Origin: Auanema rhodensis
Lineage: Eukaryota; Nematoda; Chromadorea; Rhabditida; Rhabditidae
Direction: 5' to 3'
Assembly: GCA_964057225.1 (NCBI GenBank)
Contig: OZ059899.1
Location: 3,844,001 to 3,908,000, forward strand
DNA: 64,000 nucleotides
Position 1 is the first letter of the stretch. Every line of letters starts with the position of its first letter. Both the position numbers and the translations under genes were made by a program. Of the stretch, positions 1-9,825 are shown piece by piece. The notes under the pieces were generated by a model, which made no database searches, had not been told where the DNA came from, and saw only the letters and a list, made by a program, of their open reading frames with translations.

Positions 1-56
1 TTTGCCTTGAAAAAAGGAATCTAAAAACATCTACTTTTTGCTAAATTATTTTGAAA

Positions 57-68
57 TTTTTCGAAAAA
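57..68. repeat. 12-bp perfect palindrome, T5-CG-A5
   Basis: The sequence tttttcgaaaaa is its own reverse complement and has a TTCGAA core. It recurs in most monomers. The central CpG is a mutable point: it becomes TG in a recurrent subclass (for example near 32349, 34105, 42176, and in all seven A7 monomers), CA once near 50255, and the C is deleted in two 350-bp monomers (starting 11932 and 15441). Confidence 0.9.
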
Positions 69-95
69 ATTTTTGTCAAAATGTTTTTGGAAGCA

Positions 96-123
96 ATGTT
101 GAGTGTACATGGAAACTCAACAT
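96..123. repeat. Dyad 1: 8-bp stem, 12-nt loop
   Basis: The left arm atgttgag (96-103) is the exact reverse complement of the right arm ctcaacat (116-123). The loop is tgtacatggaaa and contains the palindrome TGTACA. Across the array the arms are almost invariant; the common substitution in this area (gtgtacat to gtgcacat, for example near 13088 and 16246) falls in the loop. One arm break was seen, aaacacaac near 13448. This could be a protein-binding dyad or a cruciform; neither is shown by sequence alone. Confidence 0.85.
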
Positions 124-206
124 ACACTAATGCATCATTTTTCAAACGATCATAACTAATTTTTGTATTAAGCGTTTCTCAATGTAGTATAGTGCATTCG
201 ATGCGG

Positions 207-257
207 ATTTTTAAGCTGCGTCGATCTGTGTTATCAGATTTGCGCTAGCTTAAAAAT
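207..257. repeat. Dyad 2: long imperfect inverted repeat
   Basis: The outer arms atttttaagct (207-217) and agcttaaaaat (247-257) are perfect 11-bp reverse complements. Inside them gcg (218-220) can pair with cgc (243-245) across a one-base bulge (t246), and atctg (224-228) pairs with cagat (235-239) around the loop tgttat. That gives 19 pairable positions in 51 bp. Many monomers carry gattttcaagc in place of gatttttaagc, which makes one mismatch in the outer arm. Three block-1 monomers carry aacctacg in place of aagctgcg (near 1266, 1617 and 4073), which weakens it further. Function is unknown. Confidence 0.85.
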
Positions 258-274
258 GCACCGAGATATCAACT

Positions 275-296
275 GATATAAGTTCACACTTATATC
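275..296. repeat. Dyad 3: 9-bp stem, 4-nt loop, polymorphic
   Basis: The left arm gatataagt (275-283) and the right arm acttatatc (288-296) are perfect reverse complements around tcac (ttac in some monomers). Several subfamilies alter an arm: the catatatacccg class changes much of the right arm, the cttttataag class shortens the stem to tataagt/acttata, tgatctaag breaks the middle, and actcatatcc or catttatatcc give one mismatch. The hairpin is therefore a subfamily trait and not a constant of the satellite. Confidence 0.85.
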
Positions 297-324
297 CTCG
301 ATTTTCACCCTGAAGAAATAATTT

Positions 325-333
325 TTTCGTTGA
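325..333 (+). other. Partial CENP-B-box-like match (5' half only)
   Basis: The nine bases TTTCGTTGA match the 5' half of the mammalian CENP-B box core (TTCG followed four bases later by A; the A is base 334). The downstream CGGG half is replaced by ACAT. In most monomers this half-match is intact (ttcgttgaat); some block-1 monomers have ttcgttaaat. A chance resemblance is the default reading, because a match this short is expected in a 351-bp AT-rich unit. Confidence 0.3.
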
Positions 334-1438
334 ATAACATTGTCCATCGTCTTTGCCTTGAAAAAAGGAATCTAAAAACATCTACTTTTTGCTAAATTAT
401 TTTGAAATTTTTCGAAAAAATTTTTGTCAAAATGTTTTTGGAAGCAATGTTGAGTGTACATGGAAACTCAACATACACTAATGCATCATTTTTCAAACGA
501 TCATAACTAATTTTTGTATTAAGCGTTTCTCAATGTAGTATAGTGCATTCGATGCGGATTTTCAAGCTGCGTCGATCTGTGTTATCAGATTTGCGCTAGC
601 TTAAAAATGCACCGAGATATCAACTGATATAAGTTTACACTTATATCCTCGATTTTCACCCTGAAGAATTAATTTTTTCGTTAATTAACATTGTCCATCG
701 TCTTTGCCTTGAAAAAAGGAATCTAAAAACATCTACTTTTTGCTAAATTATTTTGAAATTTTTCGAAAAAATTTTTGTCAAAATGTTTTTGGAAGCAATG
801 TTGAGTGTACATGGAAACTCAACATACACTAATGCATCATTTTTCAAACGATCATAACTAATTTTTGTATTAAGCGTTTCTCAATGTAGTATAGTGCATT
901 CGATGCGGATTTTTAAGCTGCGTCGATCTGTGTTATCAGATTTGCGCTAGCTTAAAAATGCACCGAGATATCAACTGATATAAGTTCACAATTATATCCT
1001 CGATTTTCACCCTGAAGAATTAATTTTTTCGTTGAATAACATTGTCCATCGTCTTTGCCTTGAAAAAAGGAATCTAAAAACATCTACTTTTTGCTAAATT
1101 ATTTTGAAATTTTTCGAAAAAATTTTTGTCAAAATGTTTTTGGAAGCAATGTTGAGTGTACATGGAAACTCAACATACACTAATGCATCATTTTTCAAAC
1201 GATCATAACTAATTTTTGTATTAAGCGTTTCTCAATGTAGTATAGTGCATTCGATGCGGATTTTTAACCTACGTCGATCTGTGTTATCAGATTTGCGCTA
1301 GCTTAAAAATGCACCGAGATATCAACTGATATAAGTTCACAATTATATCCTCGATTTTCACCCTGAAGAATTAATTTTTTCGTTGAATAACATTGTCCAT
1401 CGTCTTTGCCTTGAAAAAAGGAATCTAAAAACATCTAC

Positions 1439-3894
1439 TTTTTGCTAAATTATTTTGAAATTTTTCGAAAAAATTTTTGTCAAAATGTTTTTGGAAGCAA
1501 TGTTGAGTGTACATGGAAACTCAACATACACTAATGCATCATTTTTCAAACGATCATAACTAATTTTTGTATTAAGCGTTTCTCAATGTAGTATAGTGCA
1601 TTCGATGCGGATTTTTAACCTACGTCGATCTGTGTTATCAGATTTGCGCTAGCTTAAAAATGCACCGAGATATCAACTGATATAAGTTTACACTTATATC
1701 CTCGATTTTCACCCTGAAGAATTAATTTTTTCGTTGAATTACATTGTCCATCGTCTTTGCCTTGAAAAAAGGAATCTAAAAACATCTACTTTTTGCTAAA
1801 TTATTTTGAAATTTTTCGAAAAAATTTTTGTCAAAATGTTTTTGGAAGCAATGTTGAGTGTACATGGAAACTCAACATACACTAATGCATCATTTTTCAA
1901 ACGATCATAACTAATTTTTGTATTAAGCGTTTCTCAATGTAGTATAGTGCATTCGATGCGGATTTTTAAGCTGCGTCGATCTGTGTTATCAGATTTGCGC
2001 TAGCTTAAAAATGCACCGAGATATCAACTGATATAAGTTCACACTTATATCCTCGATTTTCACCCTGAAGAAATAATTTTTTCGTTGAATAACATTGTCC
2101 ATCGTCTTTGCCTTGAAAAAAGGAATCTAAAAACATCTACTTTTTGCTAAATTATTTTGAAATTTTTCGAAAAAATTTTTGTCAAAATGTTTTTGGAAGC
2201 AATGTTGAGTGTACATGGAAACTCAACATACACTAATGCATCATTTTTCAAACGATCATAACTAATTTTTGTATTAAGCGTTCTTCCATGTAGTATAGTG
2301 CATTCGATGCGGATTTTTAAGCTGCGTCGATCTGTGTTATCAGATTTGCGCTAGCTTAAAAATGTACCGAGATATCAACTGGTATAAGTTCACACTTATA
2401 TCCTCGATTTTCACCCTGAAGAATTAATTTTTTCGTTGAATAACATTGTCCATCGTCTTTGCCTTGAAAAAAGGAATCTAAAAACATCTACTTTTTGCTA
2501 AATTATTTTGAAATTTTTCGAAAAAATTTTTGTCAAAATGTTTTTGGAAGCAATGTTGAGTGTACATGGAAACTCAACATACACTAATGCATCATTTTTC
2601 AAACGATCATAACTAATTTTTGTATTAAGCGTTTCTCAATGTAGTATAGTGCATTCGATGCGGATTTTTAAGCTGCGTCGATCTGTGTTATCAGATTTGC
2701 GCTAGCTTAAAAATGCACCGAGATATCAACTGATATAAGTTTACACTTATATCTTCGATTTTCACCCTGAAGAATTAATTTTTTCGTTGAATAACATTGT
2801 CCATCGTCTTTGCCTTGAAAAAAGGAATCTTAAAACATCTACTTTTTGCTAAATTATTCTGAAATTTTTCGAAAAAATTTTTGTCAAAATGTTTTTGGAA
2901 GCAATGTTGAGTGTACATGGAAACTCAACATACACTAATGCATCATTTTTCAAACGATCATAACTAATTTTTGTATTAAGCGTTTCTCAATGTAGTATGG
3001 TGCATTCGATGCGGATTTTTAAGCTGCGTCGATCTGTGTTATCAGATTTGCGCTAGCTTAAAAATGCACCGAGATATCAACTGATATAAGTTCACACTTA
3101 TATCCTCGATTTTCACCCTGAAGAAATAATTTTTTCGTTGAATAACATTGTTCATCGTCTTTGCCTTGAAAAAAGGAATCTAAAAACATCTACTTTTTGC
3201 TAAATTATTTTGAAATTTTTCGAAAAAATTTTTGTCAAAATGTTTTTGGAAGCAATGTTGAGTGTACATGGAAACTCAACATACACTAATGCATAATTTT
3301 CAAACGATCATAACTAATTTTTGTATTAAGCGTTTCTCAATGTAGTATAGTGCATTCGATGCGGATTTTTAAGCTGCGTTGATCTGTGTTATCAGATTTG
3401 CGCTAGCTTAAAAATGCACCGATATATCAACTGATATAAGTTCACACTTATATCCTCGATTTTCACCCTGAAGAAATAATTTTTTCGTTGAATAACATTG
3501 TCCATCGTCTTCGCCTTGAAAAAAGGAATCTAAAAACATCTACTTTTTGCTAAATTATTTTGAAATTTTTCGAAAAAATTTTTGTCAAAATGTTTTTGGA
3601 AGCAATGTTGAGTGTACATGGAAACTCAACATACACTAATGCATCATTTTTCAAACGATCATAACTAATTTTTGTATTAAGCGTTTCTCAATGTAGTATA
3701 GTGCATTCGATGCGGATTTTTAAGCTGCGTCGATCTGTGTTATCAGATTTGCGCTAGCTTAAAAATGCACCGAGATATCAACTGATATAAGTTTACACTT
3801 ATATCCTCGATTTTCACCCTAAAGAATTAATTTTTTCGTTAAATAACATTGTCCATCGTCTTTGCCTTGAAAAAAGGAATCTAAAAACATCTAT
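1439..3894. repeat. 7-mer HOR, copy 1 (2456 bp)
   Basis: This is the first copy of a tandem 2456-bp unit (six 351-bp monomers and one of 350 bp). Markers in order, each recurring 2456 bp downstream: aacctacg, ttgaattac, tgaagaaataa, gcgttcttccatg with ctggtataag (g at 2381), atatcttcg, ggaatcttaaaac with gtatggtgc, ttgttcatcg, the gcataattttc deletion, cttcgcc, ccctaaag and ctattttttgc (variant t at 3894). Boundaries are approximate to about 150 bp, because the exchange points lie in sequence shared by all monomers. Confidence 0.9.
3160..3509. repeat. 350-bp monomer (1-bp deletion, gcataattttc)
   Basis: The usual gcatcatttttc reads gcataattttc here, one base shorter. Linked variants in the same monomer are gcgttgatc and ccgatatatc. 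The monomer lies in copy 1 of the 7-mer HOR. Confidence 0.93.
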
Positions 3895-6350
3895 TTTTTG
3901 CTAAATTATTTTGAAATTTTTCGAAAAAATTTTTGTCAAAATGTTTTTGGAAGCAATGTTGAGTGTACATGGAAACTCAACATACACTAATGCATCATTT
4001 TTCAAACGATCATAACTAATTTTTGTATTAAGCGTTTCTCAATGTAGTATAGTGCATTCGATGCGGATTTTTAACCTACGTCGATCTGTGTTATCAGATT
4101 TGCGCTAGCTTAAAAATGCACCGAGATATCAACTGATATAAGTTTACACTTATATCCTCGATTTTCACCCTGAAGAATTAATTTTTTCGTTGAATTACAT
4201 TGTCCATCGTCTTTGCCTTGAAAAAAGGAATCTAAAAACATCTACTTTTTGCTAAATTATTTTGAAATTTTTCGAAAAAATTTTTGTCAAAATGTTTTTG
4301 GAAGCAATGTTGAGTGTACATGGAAACTCAACATACACTAATGCATCATTTTTCAAACGATCATAACTAATTTTTGTATTAAGCGTTTCTCAATGTAGTA
4401 TAGTGCATTCGATGCGGATTTTTAAGCTGCGTCGATCTGTGTTATCAGATTTGCGCTAGCTTAAAAATGCACCGAGATATCAACTGATATAAGTTCACAC
4501 TTATATCCTCGATTTTCACCCTGAAGAAATAATTTTTTCGTTGAATAACATTGTCCATCGTCTTTGCCTTGAAAAAAGGAATCTAAAAACATCTACTTTT
4601 TGCTAAATTATTTTGAAATTTTTCGAAAAAATTTTTGTCAAAATGTTTTTGGAAGCAATGTTGAGTGTACATGGAAACTCAACATACACTAATGCATCAT
4701 TTTTCAAACGATCATAACTAATTTTTGTATTAAGCGTTCTTCCATGTAGTATAGTGCATTCGATGCGGATTTTTAAGCTGCGTCGATCTGTGTTATCAGA
4801 TTTGCGCTAGCTTAAAAATGTACCGAGATATCAACTGGTATAAGTTCACACTTATATCCTCGATTTTCACCCTGAAGAATTAATTTTTTCGTTGAATAAC
4901 ATTGTCCATCGTCTTTGCCTTGAAAAAAGGAATCTAAAAACATCTACTTTTTGCTAAATTATTTTGAAATTTTTCGAAAAAATTTTTGTCAAAATGTTTT
5001 TGGAAGCAATGTTGAGTGTACATGGAAACTCAACATACACTAATGCATCATTTTTCAAACGATCATAACTAATTTTTGTATTAAGCGTTTCTCAATGTAG
5101 TATAGTGCATTCGATGCGGATTTTTAAGCTGCGTCGATCTGTGTTATCAGATTTGCGCTAGCTTAAAAATGCACCGAGATATCAACTGATATAAGTTTAC
5201 ACTTATATCTTCGATTTTCACCCTGAAGAATTAATTTTTTCGTTGAATAACATTGTCCATCGTCTTTGCCTTGAAAAAAGGAATCTTAAAACATCTACTT
5301 TTTGCTAAATTATTCTGAAATTTTTCGAAAAAATTTTTGTCAAAATGTTTTTGGAAGCAATGTTGAGTGTACATGGAAACTCAACATACACTAATGCATC
5401 ATTTTTCAAACGATCATAACTAATTTTTGTATTAAGCGTTTCTCAATGTAGTATGGTGCATTCGATGCGGATTTTTAAGCTGCGTCGATCTGTGTTATCA
5501 GATTTGCGCTAGCTTAAAAATGCACCGAGATATCAACTGATATAAGTTCACACTTATATCCTCGATTTTCACCCTGAAGAAATAATTTTTTCGTTGAATA
5601 ACATTGTTCATCGTCTTTGCCTTGAAAAAAGGAATCTAAAAACATCTACTTTTTGCTAAATTATTTTGAAATTTTTCGAAAAAATTTTTGTCAAAATGTT
5701 TTTGGAAGCAATGTTGAGTGTACATGGAAACTCAACATACACTAATGCATAATTTTCAAACGATCATAACTAATTTTTGTATTAAGCGTTTCTCAATGTA
5801 GTATAGTGCATTCGATGCGGATTTTTAAGCTGCGTTGATCTGTGTTATCAGATTTGCGCTAGCTTAAAAATGCACCGATATATCAACTGATATAAGTTCA
5901 CACTTATATCCTCGATTTTCACCCTGAAGAAATAATTTTTTCGTTGAATAACATTGTCCATCGTCTTCGCCTTGAAAAAAGGAATCTAAAAACATCTACT
6001 TTTTGCTAAATTATTTTGAAATTTTTCGAAAAAATTTTTGTCAAAATGTTTTTGGAAGCAATGTTGAGTGTACATGGAAACTCAACATACACTAATGCAT
6101 CATTTTTCAAACGATCATAACTAATTTTTGTATTAAGCGTTTCTCAATGTAGTATAGTGCATTCGATGCGGATTTTTAAGCTGCGTCGATCTGTGTTATC
6201 AGATTTGCGCTAGCTTAAAAATGCACCGAGATATCAACTGATATAAGTTTACACTTATATCCTCGATTTTCACCCTAAAGAATTAATTTTTTCGTTAAAT
6301 AACATTGTCCATCGTCTTTGCCTTGAAAAAAAGAATCTAAAAACATCTAT
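3895..6350. repeat. 7-mer HOR, copy 2 (2456 bp)
   Basis: This second copy has the same marker order as copy 1: ctggtataag with g at 4837, the gcataattttc deletion in the monomer at 5616, and ctattttttgc with its variant t at 6350. The only difference I noticed is near 6332, where the A-run followed by GG in copy 1 is followed by AG. The copies are close to identical, which implies a recent duplication. Beyond about 6440 the sequence departs from a third copy. Confidence 0.9.
5616..5965. repeat. 350-bp monomer (1-bp deletion, gcataattttc)
   Basis: This is the HOR partner of the monomer at 3160, 2456 bp downstream, with the same deletion and the same linked variants (gcgttgatc, ccgatatatc). 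Confidence 0.93.
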
Positions 6351-6666
6351 TTTTTGCTAAATTATTTTGAAATTTTTCGAAAAAATTTTTGTCAAAATGT
6401 TTTTGGAAGCAATGTTGAGTGTACATGGAAACTCAACATACACTAATGCATAATTTTCAAACGATCATAACTAATTTTTGTATTAAGCGTTTCTCAATGT
6501 AGTATAGTGCATTCGATGCGGATTTTTAAGCTGCGTTGATCTGTGTTATCAGATTTGCGCTAGCTTAAAAATGCACCGATATATCAACTGATATAAGTTC
6601 ACACTTATATCCTCGATTTTCACCCTGAAGAAATAATTTTTTCGTTGAATAACATTGTCCATCGTC
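6317..6666. repeat. 350-bp hybrid monomer
   Basis: The front carries ctattttttgc, as in the monomer at 3861. The rear carries the gcataattttc deletion, gcgttgatc and ccgatatatc, as in the monomers at 3160 and 5616. The switch lies between about 6351 and 6449. This is what an exchange or conversion inside a monomer would leave. Confidence 0.88.
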
Positions 6667-8772
6667 TTCGCCTTGAAAAAAGGAATCTAAAAACATCTAC
6701 TTTTTGCTAAATTATTTTGAAATTTTTCGAAAAAATTTTTGTCGAAATGTTTTTGGAAGCAATGTTGAGTGTACATGGAAACTCAACATACACTAATGCA
6801 TCATTTTTCAAACGATCATAACTAATTTTTGTATTAAGCGTTCTTCCATGTAGTATAGTGCATTCGATGAGGATTTTTAAGCTGCGTCGATCTGTGTTAT
6901 CAGATTTGCGCTAGCTTAAAAATGTACCGAGATATCAACTGATATAAGTTTAAACTTATATCCTCGATTTTCACCCTGAAGAATTAATTTTTTCGTTAAA
7001 TAACATTGTCCATCGTCTTTGCCTTGAAAAAAGGAATCAAAAAACATCTACTTTTTGCCAAATTATTTTGAAATTTTTCGAAAAAATTTTTGTCAAAATG
7101 TTTTTGGAAGCAATGTTGAGTGTACATGGAAACTCAACATACACTAATGCATCATTTTTCAAACGATCATAACTAATTTTTGTATTAAACGTTTCTCAAT
7201 GTAGTATAGTGCATTCGATGCGGATTTTTAAGCTGCGTCGATCTGTGTTATCAGATTTGCGCTAGCTTAAAAATGTACCGAGATATCAACTGATATAAGT
7301 TTACACTTATATCCTCGATTTTCACCCTGAAGAATTAATTTTTTCGTTAAATAACATTGTCCATCGTCTTTGCCTTGAAAAAAGGAATCTAAAAACATCT
7401 ACTTTTTGCTAAATTATTCCGAAAATTTTCGAAAAAATTTTTGTCAAAATGTTTTTGGAAGCAATGTTGAGTGTACATGGAAACTCAACATACACTAATG
7501 CATCATTTTTCAAACGATCATAACTAATTTTTGTATTAAGCGTTTCTCAATGTAGTATAGTGCATTCGATGCGGATTTTTAAGCTGCGTCGATCTGTGTT
7601 ATCAGATTTGCGCTAGCTTAAAAATGCACCGAGATATCAACTGATATAAGTTCACACTTATATCCTCGATTTTCACCCTGAAGAAATAAATTTTTCGTTG
7701 AATAACATTGTCCATCGTCTTTGCCTTGAAAAAAGGAATCTAAAAACATCTACTTTTTGCTAAATTATTTTGAAATTTTTCGAAAAAATTTTTGTCAAAA
7801 TGTTTTTGGAAGCAATGTTGAGTGTACATGGAAACTCAACATACACTAATGCATCATTTTTCAAACGATCATAACTAATTTTTGTATTAAGCGTTCTTCC
7901 ATGTAGTATAGTGCATTCGATGCGGATTTTTAAGCTGCGTCGATCTGTGTTATCAGATTTGCGCTAGCTTAAAAATGTACCGAGATATCAACTGATATAA
8001 GTTCACACTTATATCCTCGATTTTCACCCTGAAGAATTAATTTTTTCGTTGAATAACATTGTCCATCGTCTTTGCCTTGAAAAAAGGAATCTAAAAACAT
8101 CTACTTTTTGCTAAATTATTTTGAAATTTTTCGAAAAAATTTTTGTCAAAATGTTTTTGGAAGCAATGTTGAGTGTACATGGAAACTCAACATACACTAA
8201 TGCATCATTTTTCAAACGATCATAACTAATTTTTGTATTAAGCGTTTCTCAATGTAGTATAGTGCATTCGATGCGGATTTTTAAGCTGCGTCGATCTGTG
8301 TTATCAGATTTGCGCTAGCTTAAAAATGCAACGATATATCAACTGATATAAGTTCACACTTATATCCTCGATTTTCACCCTGAAAAATTAATTTTTTCGT
8401 TAAATAACATTGTCCATCGTCTTTGCCTTGAAAAAAGGAATCTAAAAACATCTACTTTTTGCTAAATTATTTTGAAATTTTTCGAAAAAATTTTTGTCAA
8501 AATGTTTTTGGAAGCAATGTTGAGTGTACATGGAAACTCAACATACACTAATGCATCATTTTTCAAACGATCATAACTAATTTTTGTATTAAGCGTTTCT
8601 CAATGTAGTATAGTGCATTCGATGCGGATTTTTAAGCTGCGTTGAGCTGTGTTATCAGATTTGCGCTAGCTTAAAAATGCACCGATATATCAACTGATAT
8701 AAGTTCACACTTATATCCTCGATTTTCACCCTGAAGAAATAATTTTTTCGTTGAATAACATTGTCCATCGTC

Positions 8773-9825
8773 TTCGCCTTGAAAAAAGGAATCTAAAAAC
8801 ATCTACTTTTTGCTAAATTATTTTGAAATTTTTCGAAAAAATTTTTGTCAAAATGTTTTTGGAAGCAATGTTGAGTGTACATGGAAACTCAACATACACT
8901 AATGCATCATTTTTCAAACGATCATAACTAATTTTTGTATTAAGCGTTCTTCCATGTAGTATAGTGCATTCGATGAGGATTTTTAAGCTGCGTCGATCTG
9001 TGTTATCAGATTTGCGCTAGCTTAAAAATGTACCGAGATATCAACTGATATAAGTTCACACTTATATCCTCGATTTTCACCCTGAAGAATTAATTTTTTC
9101 GTTGAATAACATTGTCCATCGTCTTTGCCTTGAAAAAAGGAATCTAAAAACATCTACTTTTTGCTAAATTATTTTGAAATTTTTCGAAAAAATTTTTGTC
9201 AAAATGTTTTTGGAAGCAATGTTGAGTGTACATGGAAACTCAACATACACTAATGCATCATTTTTCAAACGATCATAACTAATTTTTGTATTAAGCGTTC
9301 TTCCATGTAGTATAGTGCATTCGATGCGGATTTTTAAGCTGCGTCGATCTGTGTTATCAGATTTGCGCTAGCTTAAAAATGTACCGAGATATCAACTGAT
9401 ATAAGTTCACACTTATATCCTCGATTTTCACCCTGAAGAATTAATTTTTTCGTTGAATAACATTGTCCATCGTCTTTGCCTTGAAAAAAGGAATCTAGAA
9501 ACATCTACTTTTTGCTAAATTATTTTGAAATTTTTCGAAAAAATTTTTGTCAAAATGTTTTTGGAAGCAATGTTGAGTGTACATGGAAACTCAACATACA
9601 CTAATGCATCATTTTTCAAACGATCATAACTAATTTTTGTATTAAGCGTTCTTCCATGTAGTATAGTGCATTCGATGCGGATTTTTAAGCTGCGTCGATC
9701 TGTGTTATCAGATTTGCGCTAGCTTAAAAATGTACCGAGATATCAACTGATATAAGTTCACACTTATATCCTCGATTTTCACCCTGAAGAATTAATTTTT
9801 TCGTTGAATAACATTGTCCATCGTC
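8773..9825. repeat. Run of three adjacent gcgttcttccatg monomers
   Basis: Three successive monomers (starts 8773, 9124, 9475) all carry gcgttcttccatg and aatgtaccgag, whereas elsewhere in block 1 this type is interspersed. Small private differences are gatgagg in the first and ggaatctagaaac in the third. This suggests local amplification at the single-monomer level. Confidence 0.8.

Larger units (their letters stand above)
1..351. repeat. Reference monomer (monomer 1)
   Basis: This first complete unit is used as the reference for positions inside the monomer. It has 110 G+C of 351 and 12 CpG dinucleotides (C at 62, 147, 173, 199, 204, 219, 222, 243, 262, 299, 328, 348). Well-conserved stretches across the array are roughly 85-137 and 212-257. 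Variable sites cluster at 10-20 (A-tract and GG, TGG or TGAAATC), 44-62, 147-153, 165-180, 207-212 and 274-300. The phase is arbitrary: the true unit boundary cannot be defined in a pure tandem array. The monomer carries a palindrome, three dyads and a partial CENP-B-box resemblance, described separately. Confidence 0.97.

Noticed and set aside
275-296. Rho-independent terminator from the 9-bp stem
   Set aside because: The stem is AT-rich and lacks a following T-run in position; nothing upstream is transcribed in any recognisable way, and the context is eukaryotic satellite.
325-341. A complete CENP-B box
   Set aside because: Only the TTCG...A half matches; the CGGG half is absent in all monomers inspected. 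Kept only as a low-interest observation.
1-351. Internal dimer structure (two 175-bp half-monomers)
   Set aside because: I compared the two halves by eye. Only T-run and A-run resemblance is present, with no aligned similarity above what the composition gives.
684-693. gttaattaac near the end of monomer 2 as a special site
   Set aside because: It is a one-off double substitution of gttgaataac in a single monomer, with no recurrence or linked change.
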